Source: Microcoleus sp. CAWBG506 (lineage in GTDB: Bacteria > Cyanobacteriota > Cyanobacteriia > Cyanobacteriales > Microcoleaceae). From it: a stretch of 64,000 nt of DNA. Location of the stretch: contig JAHREW010000011.1 of the NCBI GenBank assembly GCA_020883125.1, forward strand, positions 69,901 to 133,900, in the 5' to 3' direction. The notes beneath the pieces were generated by a model, which was not told the origin of the DNA, ran no database searches, and was given only the letters and a program-made list of their open reading frames with translations. Each line of letters opens with the position of its first letter. Position 1 is the first letter of the stretch. Below, piece after piece: positions 26,931 through 35,752 of the stretch. The position numbers were made by a program, and so were the translations under genes.

Positions 26931-27971
26931 TTGTACGCACCAGAACATCTGGGAAGCCATCTGCTCCCTATGTCCGACCAGGAGCTAATTCGTCTGTGGG
27001 TAAAGCGCCAATCCCCCCGCCATCGGCGCTTTAGCTGGCAGGCTGCCAATTATTTTAGAGCGTTTGTAGAAAAACCGCTGGCACAAGTTAGTCTCACAGA
27101 TATCCACACTTTCGCCGCGGTCATGAGATCTCGGAAACTTGCACCCCGTTTCTACAAGCAAACCTTGGTAGCACTCAAATCGCTGTTCGCCTTCGGTCAG
27201 CAAACGAAAATTTTGCCCGCAACACTCCCCCTTTCTGGGTGGCCGGTGCTGCGCCGTTCGCGCTCCAAACGCTTGCGTTTTCAACTGTCTTGGGGTTTCT
27301 TAATCTGTTTGTGCTTTTTCTTCGGTCGAATGACTCCCAGACTGTGGGGACAATCTATCTTGGCAGAAACTTCGCCCACCCCAAAACGCTTGCCATCCGT
27401 TGCAGCCAGTGATTCACCAAAGCAAAAAGAGAATAGCAGCAGGCACGATCGGGAACCAGAAACACCAACGCTGAATTCACTAGACCAACAAGAGGATAGC
27501 ATCGGGCGCGATCGGCGAGTCAAAGCCTTTTTGGACACGATTGCCACCGCCGAAGGTACAGCTACTCCCGATGGCTACCGCACCCAGTACACAGGCACTA
27601 AATTTGCCAGCTTTCAAGATCATCCCAGAGAAATGAGGTGCGGCCGCCGCTACGGCAAAAAACTTTGTTCCGATGCAGCAGGGCGATATCAGTTTCTCAG
27701 CACCACTTGGGACAGGTTCGCCAAAAAATTTGGTCTCAAGGATTTCAGCCCGGAAAATCAAGACCTTGTAGCTGTAGAGTTAATCCGAGAAAAAGGAGCC
27801 TTAGAAGATATAGAAGCGGGTCGATTGGAACCAGCAGTCAGAAAACTCGCTTATATTTGGCCATCTTTTCGGCGTTTTGGCGGTTCCGTGGAATCTTCGA
27901 TGCCGAAACTCGAAGCAATGTATCAGCAAAATTTGGAAATTTATCGCCCTGGGTTGGCTGTTACCAATTAG
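26931..27971 (+). CDS. Integrase-like core-binding domain fused to a membrane-anchored GH104 lysozyme
   Basis: A 346-aa protein starting at TTG, supported by AGGAGGT four bases upstream; an ATG at residue 14 is the alternative. Residues about 17-95 resemble the SAM-like core-binding domain of tyrosine recombinases (FVEKPLAQVSLTDIHTFAAV, ALKSLFAFGQQTKILP) with no catalytic domain. Residues about 121-140 form a membrane helix. Residues about 200-340 match GH104/lambda-endolysin-like muramidase: ATAEGTATPDGYRTQYTG with the catalytic Glu, SDAAGRYQFLSTTWDRFAKK and DFSPENQDLVAVELIREKGA. It would cleave peptidoglycan from the periplasmic side. Both halves are clear; the joint function is unknown. 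Confidence 0.82.
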   Translation: MYAPEHLGSHLLPMSDQELIRLWVKRQSPRHRRFSWQAANYFRAFVEKPLAQVSLTDIHTFAAVMRSRKLAPRFYKQTLVALKSLFAFGQQTKILPATLPLSGWPVLRRSRSKRLRFQLSWGFLICLCFFFGRMTPRLWGQSILAETSPTPKRLPSVAASDSPKQKENSSRHDREPETPTLNSLDQQEDSIGRDRRVKAFLDTIATAEGTATPDGYRTQYTGTKFASFQDHPREMRCGRRYGKKLCSDAAGRYQFLSTTWDRFAKKFGLKDFSPENQDLVAVELIREKGALEDIEAGRLEPAVRKLAYIWPSFRRFGGSVESSMPKLEAMYQQNLEIYRPGLAVTN

Positions 27972-28044
27972 TTATTGGTTATGGGTTAGTTGTTATTTGT
28001 TATTTGTTATTGGTTATGGGTTATTGGGAGCAAATAACAAATAA

Positions 28045-28138
28045 TATCAAATCTAGTTGCATCGTCCTGTATTCATCTCTCTTATCTCCCTCTGTGTTCT
28101 CTGCGTTCTAGTAAGGTTAAATCATTCCGATGCAACGG
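28045..28138 (+). repeat. Dispersed 'ATCAAATCC...ATTCCG' repeat, copy 2
   Basis: Shares GCATCGTCCTGTATTCATCT and GGTTAAATCATTCCGATG with the copy at 6361-6457. AT-rich TTATTTGTTATT stretches flank it (27975-28044 and 28143-28167) in opposite orientations. Confidence 0.75.
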
Positions 28139-28168
28139 TCAAGAATATAACAAATAACTAATAACTAT

Positions 28169-28885
28169 TTATGCCAATTTTCCATCTTCCATATTAATAA
28201 TGCGATCGGCTATATCCAAAATTCGGTTATCGTGGGTAACTAACAGAATGGTACAGCCCTGTTCTTTGGCAAGTTTCTGCATCAAATTTACCACTTCGCG
28301 ACCAGATTTGCTGTCTAGGGCGGCTGTGGGTTCGTCAGCTAACACAATTTGCGGGTGGCTGACTAAAGCACGGGCGATCGCAACTCTTTGTTTCTGTCCT
28401 CCTGACAAGTCATCTGGATAATAGTTAATCCGCTGTTCCAATCCTACTAACTGTAGCATTTCTGTAGAGCGATCGCGCATTTCGGAACGCGACAAATTGC
28501 CGTGAACTTCCAAACCCATTTGCACGTTTTGCAGTGCGGTCAAACTGCGGTGCAAGTTGTGCGCCTGAAAAATATAGCCAATTTTGCGCCGCGTCTTAAC
28601 CAATTTATCTGGGCTGGCATTGCACATTTCTTGACCGAGAATTTTGAGACTTCCAGATTGACCAGAACGCAATCCGCCAATCAAGGTTAAAAGCGTGGTT
28701 TTTCCAGAACCTGAAGGCCCTGTCATCAGCACAATTTCACCTGCATTGATTTCTAGGTTCATATCAAAAAGTACCTGTTTTCGCAGTTTACCTTGACCGA
28801 AGTAGTGGTCTAGTTTGTGCATGGAAATTACAGGCTCTGAAATGGGTAAGTTTTTGGTTATGGGGTTGACAAGAGTGGATTTCAT
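28169..28885 (-). CDS. devA: DevA-type ABC exporter ATPase
   Basis: A 238-aa ATPase of the DevBCA/LolD-like group: Walker A TGPSGSGKTTLL (about 55-66), signature LSGGQKQRVAIARAL (about 159-173) and Walker B IVLADEPTAALD (about 179-190). It powers export through the DevC permease and DevB adaptor. In Anabaena, DevBCA exports heterocyst glycolipids, and paralogues in other cyanobacteria export varied substrates under stress. Third gene of the devB-devC-devA operon. Confidence 0.9.
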   Translation of the reverse strand: MKSTLVNPITKNLPISEPVISMHKLDHYFGQGKLRKQVLFDMNLEINAGEIVLMTGPSGSGKTTLLTLIGGLRSGQSGSLKILGQEMCNASPDKLVKTRRKIGYIFQAHNLHRSLTALQNVQMGLEVHGNLSRSEMRDRSTEMLQLVGLEQRINYYPDDLSGGQKQRVAIARALVSHPQIVLADEPTAALDSKSGREVVNLMQKLAKEQGCTILLVTHDNRILDIADRIINMEDGKLA

Positions 28886-28963
28886 GAGTTAAAGATTCGG
28901 TTTTTTTTAACCACAGAGGGCCCAGAGAACACAGAGAGATATCAGAGAGAGATGAAATGCAGA

Positions 28964-30193
28964 TTAAAAAATGTCTGCGGGGTCGGCTGCTTGCAGTTTG
29001 CGAGTGGCAATAGTTCCTGAAATACTGCACATGACCGTGTTTAAAATTAATACTGTAATTGCCCGGATTAGAGTCATATAGATGGGTAAATTTGTTGCTT
29101 TACGAGTTAAAGAATAGAGACCCAAAGAGACTCCTATACCAGGTAAAAAACCGATGATTGAAAGAATTATAGCTTCTTCAAAAACAATGCCGAGTAAGTA
29201 AATATTGCGGTATCCCATTGCTTTAAAAGTAGCGTATTCTGCCATGTGGTCGCTGACATCGGTGGAGAGAACTTGATAAACAATAATGACACCAACCACA
29301 AAACCCATGGCGACGCCTAAGTTAAATACAAAGCCGACAGCAGTATTTTTAGCCCAATAATTTTTCTCGAATTCTATAAATTCTGCTTTGGTAAGTACCT
29401 TGATATCCGGTGGCAAATATGCTTTTAAAACTTGTTGGACTTGTACTGGATCGGCACCGGTTTGCAATTGAATTAATCCGGCATTAACACTCCCGGCATT
29501 TTGTTTGGGAAACAAGCGTAGGTAATTTTGATCGCTGGTGATTAAAGCTCCATCGGCCGCAAAAGATGCTCCAATGCTAAATAAGCCCTCGATCGTAATC
29601 GTGCGCCGATCGATCTCAGTTTTCACAATTTTTCCCTGATTGATTTGGGCGATCGCATCTTGATAGTCTCCCCTGGAAGCCCGGTCAAATAACACCGTAT
29701 CCGGCAATTTAATCGAGTTCAAGTTTTGATTGACTTCGGGCAGGGAAAAAGCAGGGCGATCGGGATCGAAGCCCACCACCATAATAGACGTTTCGCGACC
29801 TGTGGCCGGGACTTTCCAGTTAGCAAGTTTGACATAAAGCGGATCGGCCGATCGCACGCCCGGTACATTCATAGCCTGATATAATCTGCGCCTGGGGAAA
29901 GAAGACAAATTCAGCAAATTACGACCTTGGGGACTGACCAAAACTAAATCGGTTTGCAAAATTTGGTGCAGGCGCGTATTGCTGCTGTAGAGCGCATTTT
30001 GGAAGCCCAACTGCATGAACATCAAAATATCAGCAAAGGCAATTCCCGCTATAGCTACAGCCATGCGCCCTTTGTCATGACTCAGTTGCAGCCATCCGAG
30101 AGGAGTTCTGTTTCTTAACTGTTGTAATGGTTTGATTAGTCCAAGCATAGGATTGTGGATTTTAGATTGTAGATTTTGGATTGAAGAAAGCAA
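28964..30193 (-). CDS. devC: DevC-type ABC exporter permease
   Basis: A 409-aa permease of the MacB/FtsX-like type with one N-terminal membrane helix (AVAIAGIAFADILMFMQLGF, about 47-66), a large periplasmic domain (about 75-275) and three C-terminal helices (for example VGFVFNLGVAMGFVVGVIIV). The VSTDVSDHMAEYATFKAMGY-like loop (LSTDVSDHMAEYATFKAMGY) is characteristic of DevC. It lies between devB and devA on the same strand. A start at residue 16 (MLGLIKPLQQLRNR) is also possible and agrees better with family N-termini. Confidence 0.9.
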   Translation of the reverse strand: MLSSIQNLQSKIHNPMLGLIKPLQQLRNRTPLGWLQLSHDKGRMAVAIAGIAFADILMFMQLGFQNALYSSNTRLHQILQTDLVLVSPQGRNLLNLSSFPRRRLYQAMNVPGVRSADPLYVKLANWKVPATGRETSIMVVGFDPDRPAFSLPEVNQNLNSIKLPDTVLFDRASRGDYQDAIAQINQGKIVKTEIDRRTITIEGLFSIGASFAADGALITSDQNYLRLFPKQNAGSVNAGLIQLQTGADPVQVQQVLKAYLPPDIKVLTKAEFIEFEKNYWAKNTAVGFVFNLGVAMGFVVGVIIVYQVLSTDVSDHMAEYATFKAMGYRNIYLLGIVFEEAIILSIIGFLPGIGVSLGLYSLTRKATNLPIYMTLIRAITVLILNTVMCSISGTIATRKLQAADPADIF

Positions 30194-30252
30194 CTCTCTA
30201 TTCTCTTCCTCTGTGTCCTCTGCGCTCTCTGCGGTTAAAAACTTCTTAATCC

Positions 30253-31674
30253 TTAATTTCCGCCGATCGCCACCTTAACTTGTAAATTAGTCAATCCAGC
30301 GACTTTCCGACTAGAAACTGCATCCAAACGCACTTTCACTTCCACAATTCGAGCATCAATATTCGCAGAAGGATCGGTATTAACAATGTTTTGCCGCTGT
30401 ACTTGTAAGCCGATATGTTCAACAGTTCCCTGCAATTGGCCCTGGAAAGAATCGCTAGTAATTTTAGCCGGCTGTCCAATTCGTATCTTGTCCACATCGC
30501 TTTGGTAGATTTCAGCAACTGCTAGCATTTCGCGAGTTTGTCCGAGTTCGACAATCCCGTCATTCCCCACTTTTTCCCCTGGATATGTGTGAATTTTCAG
30601 GACTTGCGCGTCTCTGGGAGAGCGGATGTAAGCTAGAGCTAGATTGGCTTTGGCTTGTTTGGCGGCGGAAGTGGCGGAACTAACTTCGGCGCTGGCGGCT
30701 TCCACGTCTACGGGGCGAACTTCGGAAATGCGATCGAGATTTGCTACGGCTTCATTAATCTGTTGTTGGCGAGATTCCTGAATTTGGCTGAGTTTGGCTT
30801 GGGCTTCGTTGATTTGCTGTTGGCGGGATTGTTGAATTTGATTCAGTTTGGCTTGGGCTTCGTTGATTTGCTGCTGGCGAGATTGCTGAATTTGATTCAG
30901 TTTGGCTTTTCCTTCGTTGAGTTGTTGTTGGGCTGTTTCGGTGGCTAGTTTTTTGCTGTCGCTGGTGGAGGCGGAGATTGCTCCTTCTTGATACAGTTGC
31001 GAGTAGCGCTGATACTCGCTGCTAGCGTTGCGAAGTTCGGCTTCTAGGCGCATAATTGCGGCTTTTTGGGTTTGAATTTCCCCAAGCTGTTCGGCTCTGA
31101 TGCGGGCAATTGTGGCTTGTTGTGCTGTGATTTCGGTGCTGCGATCGACGGATGTGCGGGCGACTACCGCCTGTTGTGCTGTGATTTCGTTGCTGCGATC
31201 GGCTTCTAAACGGCTAATGGTGGCTTTCTGGGCTTGGATTTCGCCGTTTTTGGCTCCTGCTTTGACTTTTGCTAGATTTGCCTGGGCGACGCGCACTTGT
31301 TCTTGAGCTTGGTCGTAGGCTGCTTGGAGACGATCGCGACTGTCGAGAATGGCGATCGTTTCTCCTGTTTTCACCCTGTCTCCCTCTTTAACTAAGAGTC
31401 GATCGATCCGGTTTCCTTCGGCGGCACCCGAAGCAGAGACTTTAATTACTTCTCCTTTGGGTTCCAGTCGCCCCAAGGCTGTCACTGTGGTTAATTGCGC
31501 TGCTGTCGTCGCTGCTGTCGCTGCTACTGCATTGGGATCGGGTTGGCGCGATCGCCACATTGTATAACCTGTAGTTCCCCCCGCAGCGATGCTTGCGACT
31601 GCTGCTACAACTAGCAGTTGCTTAACTAAGGATGGATTTGAGGATAAGCTGTCTGCGGTTGGTTGATGTACCAT
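30253..31674 (-). CDS. devB: DevB-type HlyD-family membrane fusion protein
   Basis: A 473-aa periplasmic adaptor linking the ABC exporter to a TolC-like outer-membrane channel. An N-terminal membrane helix (LLVVAAVASIAAGGTTGYTM) is followed by a lipoyl half (GRLEPKGEVIKVSASGAAEG), a long coiled coil, then a second lipoyl half and beta barrel (YIRSPRDAQVLKIHTYPGEK). The coiled coil contains about three copies of a 17-residue repeat (QSRQQQINEAQAKLNQI). I used the ATG at 31674; the open frame continues to 31824 but would cross the operators and the tetR start. First gene of the operon. Confidence 0.9.
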   Translation of the reverse strand: MVHQPTADSLSSNPSLVKQLLVVAAVASIAAGGTTGYTMWRSRQPDPNAVAATAATTAAQLTTVTALGRLEPKGEVIKVSASGAAEGNRIDRLLVKEGDRVKTGETIAILDSRDRLQAAYDQAQEQVRVAQANLAKVKAGAKNGEIQAQKATISRLEADRSNEITAQQAVVARTSVDRSTEITAQQATIARIRAEQLGEIQTQKAAIMRLEAELRNASSEYQRYSQLYQEGAISASTSDSKKLATETAQQQLNEGKAKLNQIQQSRQQQINEAQAKLNQIQQSRQQQINEAQAKLSQIQESRQQQINEAVANLDRISEVRPVDVEAASAEVSSATSAAKQAKANLALAYIRSPRDAQVLKIHTYPGEKVGNDGIVELGQTREMLAVAEIYQSDVDKIRIGQPAKITSDSFQGQLQGTVEHIGLQVQRQNIVNTDPSANIDARIVEVKVRLDAVSSRKVAGLTNLQVKVAIGGN

Positions 31675-31701
31675 GACACACCTATTTTTTTTGGGTACAA
31701 A

Positions 31702-31747
31702 ACTAAACGGTTTAGTTCTTTTATATTTCAAGACTAAACCGTTCAGT
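31702..31747. promoter_or_regulatory. Two TetR-type operator palindromes between devB and tetR
   Basis: ACTAAACGGTTTAGT at 31702-31716 is a perfect 7-1-7 palindrome. ACTAAACCGTTCAGT at 31733-31747 has one mismatch. Their centres are 31 bases apart, about three helical turns. TATAAT at 31747-31752 is a good -10 box for tetR, so the second site would block its promoter. These are probable binding sites of the adjacent regulator for control of both directions. Confidence 0.85.
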
Positions 31748-31790
31748 ATAATAATGTCAAGAGCCCAAGCAAAAATTACAAAAACCAACA

Positions 31791-32405
31791 ATGGCAAAGA
31801 CAAAACTGATGGAACCAGACGCAAGCATAGGAGGTGACAAAAGCGAGCAAATCCTCCAAGGTGCGATGCAAGAATTTTTAACCCACGGCTATGCGGGCAC
31901 GAGTATGGACAAGGTAGCGAAGACGGGGGGAGTTTCCAAAGCCACGGTTTACAGCTATTTTGAAGACAAAGAGGGATTGTTTGCGGCCTTGATTCAACGG
32001 CTAGCGGCAGAAAAGTTAGTTTATTTTCCGGTACCTGAAACCGAACCGGCGATCGCCCTGCGATTCATTGCTACGACTTTACTAGATCAAGCCACTCACG
32101 AACCTCATTTTCTCACCTTCGTGAGGTTAGTGATTGCCGAATCAGGCCGTTTTCCTCAGCTAGCCCAGATATTTGTGAAAAACCTAGCGAAACCGGGGAT
32201 TGATCGACTTACTCAATATTTGGCATCTCACCCGGAGTTGAAATTAACCGATCCTGAAGCCACAGCCCGGATTTTTATTGGATCTTTGGTGTATTTCCAG
32301 TTAACGCAGGATATGATGCACGGCAAAGAAATTATACCAATGGAGCGCGATCGACTGATCGAGGGCTTGATGCAGTTGATTTTGCGATCGCCATCAAATT
32401 TGTAG
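31791..32405 (+). CDS. TetR/AcrR family regulator of the DevBCA exporter
   Basis: A 204-aa repressor. The helix-turn-helix is plain: EQILQGAMQEFLTHGYAGTS then MDKVAKTGGVSKATVYSYF (residues about 19-57), followed by a ligand-binding helical domain. It is divergent from devB, sharing a 116-base control region with two palindromic operators. It probably represses itself and the exporter until an exported compound or stress signal binds. Confidence 0.92.
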   Translation: MAKTKLMEPDASIGGDKSEQILQGAMQEFLTHGYAGTSMDKVAKTGGVSKATVYSYFEDKEGLFAALIQRLAAEKLVYFPVPETEPAIALRFIATTLLDQATHEPHFLTFVRLVIAESGRFPQLAQIFVKNLAKPGIDRLTQYLASHPELKLTDPEATARIFIGSLVYFQLTQDMMHGKEIIPMERDRLIEGLMQLILRSPSNL

Positions 32406-32529
32406 AACTTCAGATACCCGACTTCGCAGAAGTTGTCGGGTATCTTGATATTCTGTTTTTTTAGTCACGGATTTTTCCTAACCTTGACGTTGGGCGGATT
32501 ACGAAACGGTTCAAAAATTAATGTTAAAT

Positions 32530-34002
32530 TCAAACACTAAATATATTTTTCAGCCGTTTCCTAACCCAATCTACAGGATTTTCATCATCTTCGGCTGCAT
32601 CTACCAGTTGCATTTCTCGCAGTTGCTGCTGTCTTTCACTTAATTCTTCCTTATGTTTGACTATTTCTTGAATAATTTGTTCGTATAAATCCGGTCGTTC
32701 GGTTAAAACCTTTTGGAAACCTTTTTTATTGATAGCAAACAAAATAGTTTCTTCCAAAGCCCTCACCGAAGCAGTTCTGGGGATTCCCAACATCAAAGAA
32801 AGTTCCCCGAAAAACTTGCCCGGACCGAGATTATTTAAGTGTTTATCAATCGCTTCGACAAAAACTTCTACTGAACCAGAAAGAATCATATAAAAAGCAT
32901 CTCCTGGGTCGTTTTCCCGGAACAAAAATTCTTGTGGACGTAGACGCTGGCGGTATCCAACTTCAATCAATTGTCGCAATTCAATATCCGTGAGATGTTC
33001 AAAATATGTCACTTCTCGCAGCAAACCGCTTAGGGACGACGGCTTTTTTATTCCCTTGGGTAGAATTGGCATTTTGGGACTATTTTCAAAAACAATATTG
33101 GGGTTATTTACCGTTTCATTTTTGTGGAAGACAGACCAAATAAATTCAGGATTTTTTAAATATAAATCTCTGTCATTGGACGGAAAATCGATTGCCCGCT
33201 GACGGAAATTATACTCAATGGCAAAATTTAAAGAACTTTTAATTACTTCTCGATCCGTTGGTCTGTCAGTCCAAACTAAAAGTTCAAATTTAAAGCAATC
33301 ATCCCCAAACTCAACAAAGAATACCTTCGGATTTGGTTCGTACAAAACACCTGCTTCAGCGTAAGCAATCTCTAACAGAGTTTCTGTAACTAACAGCGGG
33401 TCGCTATTCTCCGATACTTCTATGGAAAGTCGCAGACAAAGTAGCGGATTTTGGTAACTCCAATTAACAATTTTGTTGCTAATCATCTTACTATTAGGAA
33501 CTATGACGCTGGAGTCGTCATTAGTTTTGATAATAGTTGAGCGAATAGATATTTTTTTGACTATTCCCATCAATCCTTCTAATTCCACGAAGTCTCCGAC
33601 TTTGACAGGTCTGTCTAAAAGCAACGTCAGCCCGCTGACAAAGTTGGTTGTCAAATCCTGAATTCCGAAGCCAATACCCACTCCCAGTCCCCCCGCAACC
33701 ACAGCAAAGGAAGCGAGGTTAAATCCGATTCCTTGGATCGCAATCACCACCCCTAAAGCTACCATTAAATAGCGAATTATTACGGAAATTGCTTCGCGGT
33801 TGCCTTCGTCAATTCCAAATTTTAAGAGCAACCTTTCTTTGAGAAAGTTTGTAAATCCTTGGGCGACAATCAAAACAATAACAAATGATATAATTAACTC
33901 TATTAGTGACCGTATAGAGACGGGATTATCGCCTATTTTAAATATAGTTGAGGTAAATATTTGGGAAATATTTATTAACAAGCTTTCGGGGATTGTATTC
34001 AC
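32530..34002 (-). CDS. MscS-family channel with C-terminal cyclic-nucleotide-binding domain
   Basis: A 490-aa membrane protein. About three membrane helices end in the pore helix (FAVVAGGLGVGIGFGIQDLT, about 93-112), followed by the MscS beta domain (VGDFVELEGLMGIVKKISIR). Residues about 340-460 form a cNMP-binding fold with FFGELSLMLGIPRTASVRAL, retaining the Glu and Arg of the phosphate-binding cassette. It could be a tension- or osmotically gated channel tuned by cAMP or cGMP. The fused architecture is known in cyanobacteria. It is transcribed alone. Confidence 0.9.
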   Translation of the reverse strand: MNTIPESLLINISQIFTSTIFKIGDNPVSIRSLIELIISFVIVLIVAQGFTNFLKERLLLKFGIDEGNREAISVIIRYLMVALGVVIAIQGIGFNLASFAVVAGGLGVGIGFGIQDLTTNFVSGLTLLLDRPVKVGDFVELEGLMGIVKKISIRSTIIKTNDDSSVIVPNSKMISNKIVNWSYQNPLLCLRLSIEVSENSDPLLVTETLLEIAYAEAGVLYEPNPKVFFVEFGDDCFKFELLVWTDRPTDREVIKSSLNFAIEYNFRQRAIDFPSNDRDLYLKNPEFIWSVFHKNETVNNPNIVFENSPKMPILPKGIKKPSSLSGLLREVTYFEHLTDIELRQLIEVGYRQRLRPQEFLFRENDPGDAFYMILSGSVEVFVEAIDKHLNNLGPGKFFGELSLMLGIPRTASVRALEETILFAINKKGFQKVLTERPDLYEQIIQEIVKHKEELSERQQQLREMQLVDAAEDDENPVDWVRKRLKNIFSV

Positions 34003-34119
34003 TTTTAAATTAATAAAAATGTGGTATTTTAGGAGTAAGGACTTTAGTCATAGGTCGAAAGTTGGATTAAAAATAACTGAAGTCATTACTACAAATTTTT
34101 GATACAATTGAAATACTTA

Positions 34120-34797
34120 CTACGAACTTTTTTTGATTTCTCGTCGAGCGCATGGACGACAAGGAGTACCCATGCAAACAAAGCCGGCGGGCATATTTTT
34201 AAAGACACTGCTACGAGCTCCAATTAAAGCGTTAGCACCGATTTCCACACCAGGACCAACGAAACAGTCGGTGGCAATCCAAACGCCATGATTAATGATA
34301 ACAGATGCTGCGATTAACCCAAAGGCTGGGTCTTGGGGGTCATGAGTGCCGGTGCAGAGGTAGCTTTTTTGAGATATGACGCAGTGTTTGCCGATCGCAA
34401 TTCGATCCAAACTATACAAAACCACATCATCTCCGATCCAACTGTAATCCCCGATTTCAATTTTCCAAGGATAGGTAAAACGGGCTGTAGGGCGGATAAT
34501 CACCCCAAAACCTATTTTGGCTCCAAACAAGCGTAACAGCCACCTTCTGACACCATTCACAGGGTGTGGAGTTAATGGAAAAGCGATCGCCTGTACTAAC
34601 CACCAAAGCAAAATTACCCAACCAGCTCTTCCACGATCGAACTTTGATTGATCGTACTTCCGTAAATCAACTAAAGATTCGCCTGTGAAAATATTTGGTT
34701 GGTTGTCGCTAATTGAATGATAATTGATTTCAGAATTTGGGGAATTTGCGATCGGCTTTTGCGGTTCCGGATCGGGACTTGGCGTATAATGAGTCAT
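34120..34797 (-). CDS. WcaF-type hexapeptide-repeat acetyltransferase
   Basis: A 225-aa member of the left-handed beta-helix acyltransferases (colanic acid WcaF-like). Hexapeptide runs include IEIGDYSWIGDDVVLYSLDR, SVIINHGVWIATDCFVGPGV and IGANALIGARSSVFKNMPAG; QKSYLCTGTHDPQDPAF supplies the catalytic His. It likely acetylates a sugar of an exopolysaccharide. The first 35 residues are low-complexity. Divergent from the CDF gene by 44 bases. Confidence 0.85.
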   Translation of the reverse strand: MTHYTPSPDPEPQKPIANSPNSEINYHSISDNQPNIFTGESLVDLRKYDQSKFDRGRAGWVILLWWLVQAIAFPLTPHPVNGVRRWLLRLFGAKIGFGVIIRPTARFTYPWKIEIGDYSWIGDDVVLYSLDRIAIGKHCVISQKSYLCTGTHDPQDPAFGLIAASVIINHGVWIATDCFVGPGVEIGANALIGARSSVFKNMPAGFVCMGTPCRPCARREIKKSS

Positions 34798-34841
34798 CTA
34801 ATGTTTAATATAAAATCAAGTTTAACTTTAAGGATTGCTCA

Positions 34842-35636
34842 ATGACATTTCCAGTTAGGGACAATTTTAACTCTGAAAACACCAAGAATCTAGCCCCAGG
34901 TGGCAATCCCAATCCCAGAAATCCCAAAGTACAGCTTTTGCAAACAGCTTTGGTACTACTCAGTAGCTTTTTTGTAGCAGAGTTAATCACCGCCATCAAC
35001 TCTCACAGTTTGTCCCTATTAGCAGATGCCGGTCACGTTTTTTCAGATGTAGCAGCTTTAGCAATAACTTTAACCGCCACTTGGTACTCGTCAGTTAAAA
35101 GAAGTAAATCGGTAAATTGTGCGATCGCCTCTTCGCCAATTCCCGCCCGCCCAGAAATCATTGCCGCTTTAATTAATAGTATCAGTTTAGTGGCGATCGC
35201 CCTATGGATTGGCACCGAATCCATCGCCCGTTTGCTGTCCCCAACCCCAGAAGTCGAAGGACTCCCGATGTTAATTACCGCCATAGTCGGTTTAAGCATC
35301 AACTCCATCAACGCTTGCTGCTTGCATTCCTGCTGTCACGGCGACTTGAACCTCAAAAGCGCGTTTCTGCACGCAGTCGCCGACATTTTTTCGTCGGTTG
35401 GAGTAATTTTAGCTGCGATCGCCGTAGCGTGGCTGCACTGGAATTGGGCTGACAGCTTAATCAGCTTGCTAGTATCGGTATCAATAATTTTATTAACTCT
35501 ACCATTGCTAATCGAAAGCATCCAATTGCTGCTAGGAAATGTATCAGCAATATCCGCAATTCAACAACCTTGCGATTGCGAAAAAGTGAGTGCCGAAAAA
35601 TTGCTATTTCCATCGCTAGAAGAACTGATTAAATGA
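34842..35636 (+). CDS. Cation diffusion facilitator (CDF) transporter, short form
   Basis: A 264-aa protein with about six membrane helices and the two HxxxD zinc-site motifs (LLADAGHVFSDVAALAITL in helix II and AFLHAVADIFSSVGVI in helix V). It would export Zn2+ or a similar divalent metal in exchange for protons. It ends soon after the sixth helix with a 45-residue tail, lacking the usual 80-residue cytoplasmic domain. A CDF-like helix pattern with an HSCCHG loop between helices IV and V may replace the usual His-rich loop. Confidence 0.85.
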   Translation: MTFPVRDNFNSENTKNLAPGGNPNPRNPKVQLLQTALVLLSSFFVAELITAINSHSLSLLADAGHVFSDVAALAITLTATWYSSVKRSKSVNCAIASSPIPARPEIIAALINSISLVAIALWIGTESIARLLSPTPEVEGLPMLITAIVGLSINSINACCLHSCCHGDLNLKSAFLHAVADIFSSVGVILAAIAVAWLHWNWADSLISLLVSVSIILLTLPLLIESIQLLLGNVSAISAIQQPCDCEKVSAEKLLFPSLEELIK

Positions 35637-35752
35637 TGTATGCTCATTTGATAAAGGAAAAAACCAGGCGGTTGGAAACCGGGGCTAGACAAACAATGTC
35701 CGGATGGTGCGCGGACTGAGCGAAAATTAGGCTTAAATATCCCATTTATTTC

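Noticed and set aside
31675-31824. N-terminal 50-residue extension of DevB
   Set aside because: It would run through both operator palindromes and into tetR; the ATG at 31674 gives the normal DevB N-terminus.
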